From Hetaerina americana (taxonomy: Eukaryota > Arthropoda > Insecta > Odonata > Calopterygidae), in assembly GCA_022747635.1 (NCBI GenBank), contig JAKTNV010000005.1:49009013-49073012 (forward strand): a DNA stretch of 64,000 nucleotides, in the 5' to 3' direction. This document shows positions 11,346 through 20,060 of the stretch, in pieces. The notes under the pieces were generated by a model, which was given only the letters and a program-made list of their open reading frames with translations, made no database searches and had not been told where the DNA came from. Positions within the stretch are counted from its first letter, which is position 1. Every line of letters starts with the position of its first letter. The position numbers and the translations under genes were made by a program.

Positions 11346-12300
11346 TCACGGAAATTGTCATCGTCAAATGCGCGACATGAAAATTATACGTATTTTTGAC
11401 CAGAGTTCGTAAATTTGACCACGGCATAAAATACGGTAGGCATTGCAACGCAGTCACACAATTGCTCACCTCATGAAATGCAGGAAAAACGATGATGGGA
11501 GCATCCGTTTCTCATGCGATTTAACATTTCCGAGGTCGCGCAATCGTAATGTGAGCATTCAATCGTAAAGTAAGCTATGAACTTCTTCCCAAAGCACATC
11601 GTAAAGCAAATTTATTCGTAATGTGAACTGAACATAAAGCGGGCCATCGCTGTAGTTGATACCTACTCAGTTAAAACCCATTTTATATGCCTTTTTGCCA
11701 TTCCAAATACCTTATCCACCGGGGCATGAGAGAAATATGTACTCCGCATAACGTGAGGTAAATAAATACAGGTCCACGAAGCACTAGTACTAGTATTGGT
11801 ATTATAAGTATTGGTCACTAGTAACAACAGAGTACTTTTTCAGCCTGCCAAAAAACCAAGCCAACAGAATGAAAACCAATACCTGTACCAAAATTATTTC
11901 TTTGCTGTTTGAGAAAAATTGCCATAATACTGTCTGCACATTAAAGATTATTCATTAGTAAACATAAAATTTATCTTTCTTCTGCTCTTTATTTTCTTTC
12001 CGGGGTAGAATCTTTAGAATTTGAATAGTTATTTCTTAGATTCTAATACTAATAGATACTACCGCTGGCCTTCAAAACTAACCTAATGTTTGACTCCAAT
12101 TTGTGGAAAAATATTTATTATAAAACAAACACCTTTCTTTGTAGCATACAACTTGGATGTTATTAATGTACGATCTTTAATCGTCACCCACTCACTTGAG
12201 TTGTCTCAATTACAAAAAAAATACTTAACTAAACCCCCGTAAATGCTTGCATACGTGATTAACATAGACACGTCATAAATACTGTCGTGTACTCGATCTT
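11346..12300. other. Unassigned sequence
   Basis: 11530-11640 repeats short CGTAA-containing words (TCGTAATGTGA, TCGTAAAGTAA, TCGTAAAGCAA, TCGTAATGTGA) at irregular spacing. No gene or known repeat boundary is recognised. Confidence 0.35.
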
Positions 12301-12307
12301 GACAGGA

Positions 12308-12560
12308 TCGTGGTAGTACAGTGGGTACAGCTGGAATAGTGGCTAGAGGACCTGGGTTCAAATACGGGAGATGTCCTTGAACACCCTCAAATGCACACAA
12401 GCTGAGTAGTTTTTGGGTCCCAGTTCTTCATGAGAGGATCTGGTACCGGAAGGGCTATACCCTATATGAATTTCACACGTCATTTGGGTTTAGTACTAGG
12501 TGAGCTCTACCCTAGCCCCTATAAATACAGCCGTCGTATTGATTAATGTTGGCTCTTTCT
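12308..12560 (+). mobile_element. SINE-1 copy
   Basis: The head is CGTGGTAGTACAGTGGGTAC with a box B-like CCTGGGTTCAAATAC at about 12351-12365. It then shows ACAAGCTGAGTAGTTTTT, GAGAGGATCTGGTACCGGAA, GAATTTCACACGTCAT and AGTACTAGGTGAGCTCTACC, matching the blocks of the copies at 2.4, 24.3 and 29.2 kb. Transcription direction is plus. It is diverged but spans nearly the whole unit. Confidence 0.75.
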
Positions 12561-15065
12561 TAATATCAAAACATTTTTTTAAACAGAAAACATTAAATCC
12601 TCAGGTATTATCTCATTGTGCATATCGAATGGCAGGCACCAGCTGTAGTGCACGTATTTCGTTGACTTTCAGGGGCGAATGTTGTGATACAGTTCTTATG
12701 TCATGCACCTTTCGGGATTCGTAATAGTTTACTTAGTTCAAGATAGGTTTTTATGGTCCCATAGACTACGTATTTTTACTCGTTAAACTTTTCCCTACTA
12801 ACAACCCCCATGCCGTAAAAATATATCCAACGGGACGCCAATGGGTCGCTCTATCCTGTCGTTGCAGCCGTGCTCCTCAAATTCTGACACCGTCTCTGCA
12901 CGACACTACTCTTCATACACCCAGTGATTTCCACCGATGGCTGGTTCGAACTGCTAAAACAATTTACTCCTTACGCTTATGGATCTCTTCCTACCTTATA
13001 TAAATACTTTTTCGGGACTCTAATAAATAAACTCTATGGAAAGAATAGGGTTAAAAGACGTCACGCGTCATCAACCCATTCGTTGATTCTCCAGAACGGA
13101 AATAGATCACGGGTAGCTACCGGTAGCTATCAGCGAATTTTTTTGCCCGATACGGTGCTTTGTTTGAATAAATTGAGATATAATTCTCACCGTTACTCCG
13201 GATGACCCATTATTTTCATTATTTCACAATAGGTCTTCATTTTTCTTCTTATTTTTCGTATTCTGCTCTGGCCAATGGCATAGCTAGAATGTGCACCACC
13301 AGGGATCAGTGCACCGAGTTTTCCACCCCCTCAATTCACATCAAACAATCTCAGACTAAAATTTTAAACAACGCATAGTGCAACAATTGTTCCGAGACCC
13401 ATTGGCTGCAATAGTTCTACAGTGGTCCTCCTATTATCTACCTTGGATAAAGTGGGTTCTGGAATTCGTAAATGTATATTAGGGTTTTATTATTATTAGC
13501 AGGAAACTACCGGTTCAGGGTAGATTTTTTTTATGAATATTGACGCTACACAGTGCGGCACTCCACACTGGATAGCATGACGCGGAATATCCTGAAACTC
13601 AATTTTCTACATTTTACAATTACTCATTATTTTGATCTGGATGCTTTCTGCACCCGTTAATTCCACCGATATCCCCTATTTTTGTCCTCCTTCTACTTCA
13701 ATTTCCCAGTATTCACCCTTCTATTCCGTCATACCACTGCATTTCAGTATCATCTACATCCACTTGTCCTGCAGACCGTCTCCCCCCCCCCCTTATCACA
13801 CATAGAACTTTGTCACTCGTGCTCCTTTCCGTCTATTTTATTTTCTGAGGGTAACATAATGCACATACTATAGATAGACTATCTCTGCAAAAGAACAGAT
13901 AATGTTATTTGGTGAAGTTTTTGGAGGTTAGAGAGAAATTTTTTATTGCCATGCTACTTCTTTATGTTATTATATCATTTCGAGTTAATGGATTCATGTA
14001 GCTTGAAAGAGGAATTAAACATAAGGCAATAGAAGTGCGGAAAGATGTGAGCATCAATGCTGAAAAATTCCTAATAGCATCTATTAGCTGGCTGCATATA
14101 CAGCGCCACAATTTTCTTAAACCAGAGCTCTCACCTCTTGCTATAAATAGCTGGGTAATCTTATATGCTAGTTGTTCTGCAAATTTTCCAAGATTTTGCA
14201 AAAGTAAGAAAGGAAACACCAACAAATGTGAGTAATGAATGCGCGAAAACTTATCGTACGATTTAAGAAATGAAAAAAAAACATTTTCCAGTGATAGTTA
14301 GACGGAAGAGATAATTTAAACAAAGTGTTATTTAATATGTTTATTTAAATGCATAATATAATTTGGTTATCTTGCTTGCTATCGAGAAAATAACTTGTAA
14401 GATCATATTCAATTCGTTATGACGCACGAAAGTACTTGAATACCTAACAGTATACAACCCTTGGTGATGAAATAACTTGGAGCTTACATACAGCAAGTAT
14501 GTTATGTTCAATAAATATCAGTGCATATAAATGCAGGAGGAGTCCAGCATATTTGAGAAAAATTGGGGGGACTTGCATTCAAACAATCCAGGGGTTAATG
14601 GTTTTCAATTCCAATCACTTTTTGAATTCTTTTTCCCACAAATCCCACCAAATGATAGTTTCTTTAACTGCCGTACACGATAGAGTAGCTATTTACTATC
14701 TCAAAGTTCGTTTATCATACAAAATGGTCAATAAATGTTGTGTTTGGGCGTATGTCCCGCATGACTGCATGGGGTTGTCATATAATTAATGTAGTGCCTG
14801 TAACAACATTCCCTGCCCTTTTTTTGTTGTGTTTTATCCCCCTTCCATTCGTCATCCTTCTCAGTGGGGGTGATGCCTCACGCCTTCCGCTGCCAACAGG
14901 GGGGTGCCACATTTTCTACCTGTGGATTTAGGGACGAAGACCATGAGTTGAATGGCCATGAATTAATAAAACTTCCTCCTCCTTAATTTTCAGTTCTACA
15001 TGACCTGTCGTGGTATGGTTGAGGTCTATTGAACTATTAGTAGTGGTTTATTTTCATTCCCTATT
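12561..15065. other. Long unassigned stretch
   Basis: No host exon or transposon protein could be read on either strand. Small open frames at 12924-13205, 13962-14235 and 14499-14931 have no recognisable motif. A poly-C run lies near 13785-13795. AATGGCATAGCTAG near 13275 resembles terminal motifs of some arthropod DNA transposons, but no partner end was found. Confidence 0.35.
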
Positions 15066-15069
15066 TTTT

Positions 15070-15645
15070 CGTACAGCAAAGAACTATTTTACTGGACGAA
15101 ATTAACACTTGTTTCGAACTCAAGTCTTCCACCCTCTGCTAGACACATATTTCGCGGATTGCGGGGCATTTATGGAGATATATATGTTACTTCACCAACT
15201 AGGAGTAATAATATTCTTGATTTGGTAGAAAATAACATACCCGAAAAGGTCTTAAATATGGAAATTATTAAATGAATTAGTGACCGCAGAACCGTAAATG
15301 CTAAGTTCTTCCTATATGGGGTCAGAAGTAGGAGGTACGGAAGAAAAATTTTACTTTTTTAAAATGGGGACTATTATGGCCTAAAATATGCGTAGGAGAT
15401 TTCATTATTAAATTTTAAGAAAGATAGTAAACATCGAAGTACTGAGGATAAGTGGAATCAATTCTTTGCCATTACGCGCTGAACAGTCAACAGGTTCATT
15501 CCAAGTAAATCTACGTATAAAAGATAATACGGAATGGTACCACGCGGAAGTTGGAAAATCGTTTACACGTCAAAGCCTATGGCATATCAAGATAAAAAAT
15601 ATAATGTATGATATCTTTAGTGATAACCGGAATGAGATGACTTAC
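15070..15645 (+). pseudogene. CR1/Jockey-like LINE, endonuclease-to-RT linker
   Basis: With frameshifts the plus strand reads DIYVTSPTRSNNILDLV, then NIPEKVLNMEIIK-ISDHRT, NGDYYGLKYA, DKWNQFFAI and RFIPSK. This is the end of the APE endonuclease (hxLDLVxt ... iSDHd, where the final His is catalytic) and the linker before the RT in CR1/Jockey-group ORF2. The His in ISDHRT is retained. The piece is truncated on both sides and ends at the (TA)n array. A C-terminal piece of a similar ORF2 lies inverted at 18.8-20.1 kb. Confidence 0.7.
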
Positions 15646-15649
15646 AAAA

Positions 15650-15687
15650 AATATATATAATATATACAAACATACATATATGAATAC

Positions 15688-15739
<52 letters not shown>

Positions 15740-15740
15740 C
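15650..15740. repeat. (TA)n microsatellite
   Basis: TA-rich run with CATACA interruptions, then about 44 bp of pure TA ending near 15736. It separates the LINE piece from the foldback element. A short TA run also lies on the element's other side at about 16041-16051. Confidence 0.9.
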
Positions 15741-15778
15741 AAATAACATTTTTGGAAAGTCTCACGGACGTGAATAAT

Positions 15779-16040
15779 AATGTATAACACTTAGCACTAG
15801 TGGACACAGACAAAAACACACAGAAACACACAAAAAAGAGACTCACTATTTTTCGAATTTTCGGTGGTCGTGACCACTTTTATCAAAGAAGAGAGGGACA
15901 GAATTCATCCCTCTGTTCTGTTCCTCTCTCCCTTGATAAAGGTGGTCACGACCACCGAAAATTCGAAAAATAGTGAGTCTCTTTTTTGTGTGTTACTGTG
16001 TGTTTTTGTCTGTGTCCACTAGTGCTAAGTGTTATACATT
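15779..16040. mobile_element. 262-bp foldback (long inverted repeat) element
   Basis: Two arms of about 126 bp, 15779-15904 and 15915-16040, are reverse complements with only a few mismatches and a one- or two-base length difference. The outer ends read AATGTATAACACTTAGCACT and its complement. Within each arm CGGTGGTCGTGACCAC is itself palindromic. The central spacer is about 10 bp. The element encodes nothing and both flanks are TA-rich, compatible with a TA target preference. It resembles a foldback-type non-autonomous DNA element; the family is unknown. Confidence 0.85.
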
Positions 16041-16049
16041 TTATATATA

Positions 16050-16606
16050 TATCGGCGTCCGATTGTTGCGCCCTGATCTCGTGAAGGGGGCGGAATCGTC
16101 GCAGAAAGAACGCACTGCATAAATCGCTCCAATGGAGTCAAGCATTAGTGAGAGTGCCCGGCTTGGTCAGAATGGAATTTAAATCCCCACCCAAGATGGC
16201 CTTCCCCGAGAGGGAATATCGGTAAGGTAGGAGAATTTCATTAAAATAAGTTTCGCGCTCAGCCCCAATCCGAGGAAGGGTAAAAATTTGTGATGTGAAT
16301 ACCATTCACGATAACGGACGTTATTCAACCCGAGGCGTGGCGGCGAGCGCAAGAAAACGGAATGACATTTTGGGCGAGGGTGCTGGGGCCGGAATGACAG
16401 TTGGCAAAATTTCCGATAGCCTGAAAGGTGTTCGCATCCCAGATTATGTCCTGCTTCACCTCCTGAAGGAGGATTACATCAGCCCTGAGATCGCGGAGAA
16501 AATGTTGGAGGACTGCAATTCTTAAGGCGCTGTAGACGCCAACATTATATAGCGAAATAAATTTCATCTGTGAAAGGTTAAGACAGCTATGGGCACCAGA
16601 TATCAC
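16050..16606 (-). pseudogene. Non-LTR ORF2 start: APE endonuclease, truncated
   Basis: The minus strand reads VGVYSALRIAVLQHFLRDLR then ADVILLQEVKQD near 16560-16450, the N-terminus of an apurinic-like endonuclease; LLQEV holds the catalytic Glu. After a stop it continues in an adjacent frame with HITNFYPSSDW and KAILGGDLNSILTK near 16290-16180, matching the GDFN block. The domain is lost near 16050 beside the foldback element, so the last third of the endonuclease and all of the RT are missing. It follows the ORF1-like frame on the same strand: the ORF1 stop TGA (16605-16603) overlaps a GTG at 16606. An I/R1/Jockey-group element is likely. Confidence 0.8.
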
Positions 16607-18132
16607 TTACCCGAGTTCTGGTCGTGGCTTACGTCGCTCCGGTCGTGGCTCGAACCCGGGCGATGAGTGCTTCGCCGCTTCCCGCGACGCTTCGTCCGAC
16701 GGGTCGACGATCGAAGTCGCGAGTTGTCGCCGCATCCCTCCCGCCCGACCTCGTCCGAAGAGGAAGAGCCAACCGTGGTCTTCACGAAGAGCGGGTCATT
16801 CGACAGCGTTCCACGGGGGGACATTTTCGAGCGAGCGCAGCTGGGGCCCATCCCAGGGAAGGAGGTGGCCTCAGGGGAGGCGGGGTGGCAGACTGAGATT
16901 CATCTGCTGAAGGGACTCTGTCGGAAAAAATCAGCGGAGATAGGTCGATTTTTTCCACCTCCAGATGAGCCCTGAGAAGATCGTCGTCACCTTACATGTC
17001 CTCTATGTAGAAGAACGATGGGATATCTGAGATTTTTGACGTCGAGAAACTTTCACTCGCACATGTGTCAACTTCCGGGGCCGATGATACTTTCTTGATT
17101 GACCATGATAACGGAATTGAGGGGCCAGCCGTTGCCGATGGGAGACAATCGCAATCATATGCATCCTCCCCAGCTGTCACCAGGGGATCTCGGGAGGTTG
17201 GAAGCCCGCGATGCTAGGATTGTGGGGAGAGGGCGTCGGTGGCGCGGCCTGGGGAAGGAGGGACGAAGAATGATCCGTCCTCTTTAGACGGGGTCACGGA
17301 GACAGGGGCCGGTGGTGGTGAGAGAATAGGCGAGCTTGTAGGGGCTGCAGTTAAATCGATATTCGAAACCAAGAGTTCAGTGTCGTCTTTTCTCTTCTTT
17401 TTCTGTTCCCTTCCCTCTGTTGATGACTTTCACTCCCTCTGAAATTTCCCTACAATTGGTGGGGGTTGCGGGGGACTGGCGGGAGCAGCTCGAGGCGCAC
17501 CCCCGATAAGTATCCTCCACAGCCACCTGGGGCTCGTCTATCTTCACGGCGGCGCTAGTGTTGAAGGGCCTCCATTGAAGAGCTATGAGCTTGAAGAGCT
17601 ATGCGGAGGCAATTGCCATTGCCTCCGCATAGCTCTTCTCTCCCTGTTTCCGAGGGCAGGTCTTGCGCTCGAGGACCTATTGGTTGCAGCGGGCGTAAGT
17701 GCGGCGCAGACCCACGCAGAGGATGATGGCCCGGTTGCTGCCGATGTGGAGGTAAGAGGGGATATTCCTTTTGACTTTCATTCGCATCACCCTGGTGCCC
17801 GTCAAAACGCGCGCCATCTTGTCGCCCTCCCACTTGTTCTCCCACGAGCGATGGATTTTTCCTAAACATTGGAGCTTGTCTTCCAACGGAGTCTCCACGG
17901 AGATACGAAGAACCCGGACATTACAAGGGCTGCCAGAAGTTTCGTCGATAGTAATTGTCGCCCTCGGGCCACTCAAGGAGGGAAACGGTAGTTTTTGTGG
18001 ACTATTATCTTGAATCCTATTCATTTTAGCTTCGGTTGCCAACTTCAAGAATATCAAATGGCGATTATAACACAATTGGATTTCAGGCGTGAGACCCAGC
18101 GACTCTAGCGTGAAGAGGTGGGCCTCAAACAC
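16603..18132 (-). pseudogene. Non-LTR ORF1 (Gag-like, CCHC zinc knuckle), frameshifted
   Basis: From about 18132 an open frame of 151 codons includes SGSPCNVRVLRISVETPLED, then KMARVLTGTRVMRMKVKRNI and YLHIGSNRAIIL, and ends at TYARCNQ. After a frame change the text continues IGPRAQDLPSETG. Together these fit C-x2-C-x4-H-x4-C, a degraded zinc knuckle in which the His and last Cys are altered (TYARC, GPRAQDL). The C-terminal part near 16851-16603 is a basic R-K-rich tail ending RSDVSHDQNSGK. This is the RNA-binding ORF1 protein of an I/Jockey/R1-group retrotransposon. Its base composition is clearly GC-richer than the surroundings. Frameshifts make it inactive. Confidence 0.75.
17593..17638. 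repeat. Perfect 21-bp inverted repeat inside LINE ORF1
   Basis: GAAGAGCTATGCGGAGGCAA plus T (17593-17613) pairs exactly with 17618-17638 around a 4-bp spacer, TGCC. Just upstream, 17577-17589 repeats TGAAGAGCTATG in direct orientation. It sits just after the zinc-knuckle code, where the family would read E-K-S-Y-A-E-A. A local inverted duplication of ORF1 sequence is likely and contributes to the frame break. Confidence 0.9.
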
Positions 18133-18790
18133 TTTTAAAGGGCTTCGCCTTCTCGCCAGCTGGCAAGGGGAGCGAGTTCACGCGACTAATAACCATTTTC
18201 AAAAAATTGAATTGAGCACGCGTGTGCGAAAAATAGGAGATCGCACCAAAAGAACTAACAATCCAAAGAAAGAAAAAATCAACTGTTCACACTCCCTCCC
18301 CCCACACGCACCAGGCGGTAGAATACAAAAAGGAGCCTAAAATCTACACCAGGAGATAAGGTCAGTGTTAAGCTTTCAAACAAAACGAGAGCAAGGCTTT
18401 CCCGGCTGGAGAAAGACGGGAGTCAAACCTCACGCTGCTAGAAGAACTAGGCGGTCAACCGCCGCTCGAAAAAAAAATCGGAACCTTGATTACCGAGAGG
18501 GTTTGGCAGTGCCGTTCTCCAAATCCCGGCGGCCGATGCCTCGGTCGCAGGCGAAATCAGACAGTAGGTAAGAGAAGGCGCGTCACATCTATCGAGTAAA
18601 CGTTTTTTACACTGAAATCTGCGGGGGGTTTATGCAACCAAGGGCCCAGTCTCTTTGGCCCAGAGATGGCGCTATGGAGCTTTTTCACCCACCAAAGGAG
18701 GAATGGATAACGCAAAAGGAAAGGACACTACGGAAAGCAATCATAAAACGTCATAAAGGATAGGAACAGAGCGTTTCGTGGCACGCAAAG
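18133..18790. other. GC-richer sequence upstream of LINE ORF1
   Basis: It lies 5' of ORF1 in the element's orientation and shares its raised GC content. It may be the 5' untranslated region or an earlier part of ORF1. No protein motif is legible. Confidence 0.4.
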
Positions 18791-19365
18791 GAAAATATTA
18801 GATAACTTTTTATTATTTTTTATGTATTTATTTGTTTTAGTTCCCTGCAAGCTACGGCTAGGGTGTGTGGTAGGGGGTGAATACACACCGGACTAATTTT
18901 AACACGAATATGACCCTACCGCGGTCGGACGTTATTCTGATCCCTTATCGTTCGTGGAAAAATGGCATCTTAAATCTATCTGTTCTACGCTTGATCTCTC
19001 TAATTTTATTGACATGATCTGTCCTACCTTAGTAGGATGGGGATAATTATACATTTTTGACATCACTGCTAAAGAGACGCCCTTCCAATTTATGTATAAG
19101 CTTCAATTTGTAATTTATCCTTCGCTCCGTGAGTGATTCCTAGCCTAGATCCTCTAATATTTTGGACACGCTACTAAGTTTATCGTAGCAACGTTTAGCA
19201 AATCCAGCTCCTCTACGCTGAACGCGATCCAATTCGACAATCAATCCAACTTCATGAGGATCCCATGTACTTTTACATTTACATCCCACCCTTTGACCTT
19301 TTCATAACATTTATTCAGAACTCTTCTGATAAATCCTAATTTTTTGTCATGTCCTAATTTGTGTA

Positions 19366-19927
19366 CAGGGTTCGTCCGGAAAATAAGTGTACTGATTTTT
19401 TGATTTTTTTTTGACAAAAGGGGAGTCGTCCACTACGAATTTGTACCTGAACGACAAACTGTAAATGCTGCATTTTACGTCCAAGTGCTCGACAGGCTTC
19501 GAAAACGAGTCGCCCGCGGCCGGCCAGCGATCAAAAACATCTGGCGGCTGCATCACGACAATGCGCCGTCTCACACCGCGCTTGTCGTGTCGGACTTCTT
19601 GGCCAAGCACGGCGTGGCAACGCTGCCACACCCGCCCTACAGCCCGGACTTGGCACCACCGGACTTCTTTCTGTTCCTGAAGATAAAGAGGAGTTTGAAA
19701 GGAACGCGATACGGGACTTTGGACGCCGTCAAAGAGGCCGTGACGACGTGTCTTCGAGAGGTTCCCGATGATGCCTTCGCGGGAGCGTTCCAGGAATGGG
19801 AACGCCGCTGGAACAAGTGTATCGACTCACAAGGGTCCTATTTTGAGGAATATTAGCTTAAGATATGTAAAAGTGTAATAAATTTTTTTTCCTGAGCTCA
19901 GTACACTTATTTTCTGGACGAACCCTG
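19366..19927 (+). mobile_element. Mariner with intact ends and internal deletion
   Basis: The 30-bp terminal inverted repeats lie at 19366-19395 and 19898-19927. They start CAGGGTTCGTCCGGAAAATA and differ at only one position. TA dinucleotides flank both ends (19364-19365, 19928-19929), the mariner target duplication. The length of 562 bp is less than half the family's usual roughly 1.3 kb. It lies inside a CR1/Jockey-like LINE remnant, giving relative order of insertion. It lacks the N-terminal half of the transposase, so it is non-autonomous. The good ends and open frame indicate it is the youngest mariner in the window. Confidence 0.93.
19413..19856 (+). pseudogene. Mariner transposase C-terminal half, open frame
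   Basis: An uninterrupted frame starts after a stop at 19401-19403. It reads DKRGVVHYEFVPERQTVNAA, then HHDNAPSHTALVV (second catalytic Asp), HPPYSPDLAPPDFFLFLKIK (third catalytic Asp in PPDFFLF, D34D-type spacing), and ends RWNKCIDSQGSYFEEY before TAG. The helix-turn-helix DNA-binding domain and the first catalytic Asp (D-E-T block) are removed by the internal deletion. There is no proper start codon at the expected place. The protein could not cut DNA; the open frame reflects recent origin, not function. Confidence 0.9.
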
Positions 19928-20060
19928 TATGACCAAAATGCTTTTGGAATCTTTTTTAAATTTCCCGCTAACCTTTTCCTTTTGACTTCGCTTGGCCCTT
20001 TCCGAAATTCATTCTTGGCTTTCGCCCTGGAAATCTTGTAATCATAAGTAAAATTTCTTC

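Larger units (their letters stand above)
18795..20060 (-). pseudogene. CR1/Jockey-like LINE ORF2 remnant, split by mariner
   Basis: On the minus strand, outside the mariner, 20050-19930 reads YKISRAKAKNEFRKG and KIPKAFWSY, the linker before the RT. After the mariner, 19360-18900 reads KLGFIRRVLNKC, WDPHEVGLIVELDRVQRRGA, LGXESLTER-like, KLEGRLFSSDVKN and IFPRTIRDQNNVRP, the post-RT C-terminal domain common to CR1/Jockey ORF2 (F-F-P-R-T-I-x-x-W-N). The RT core between these parts is absent, so the copy was internally deleted. Many frameshifts are present. Confidence 0.75.

Noticed and set aside
13270..13290. CAATGGCATAGCTAG-type DNA transposon end, also near 42166
   Set aside because: The resemblance to known terminal motifs is from memory and weak, and no inverted partner end or transposase was found near either site.
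17555..17869. Open frames on both strands in the GC-rich 17.5-17.9 kb block
   Set aside because: They are shadows or frameshifted pieces of the LINE ORF1 and lack conserved residues of their own.
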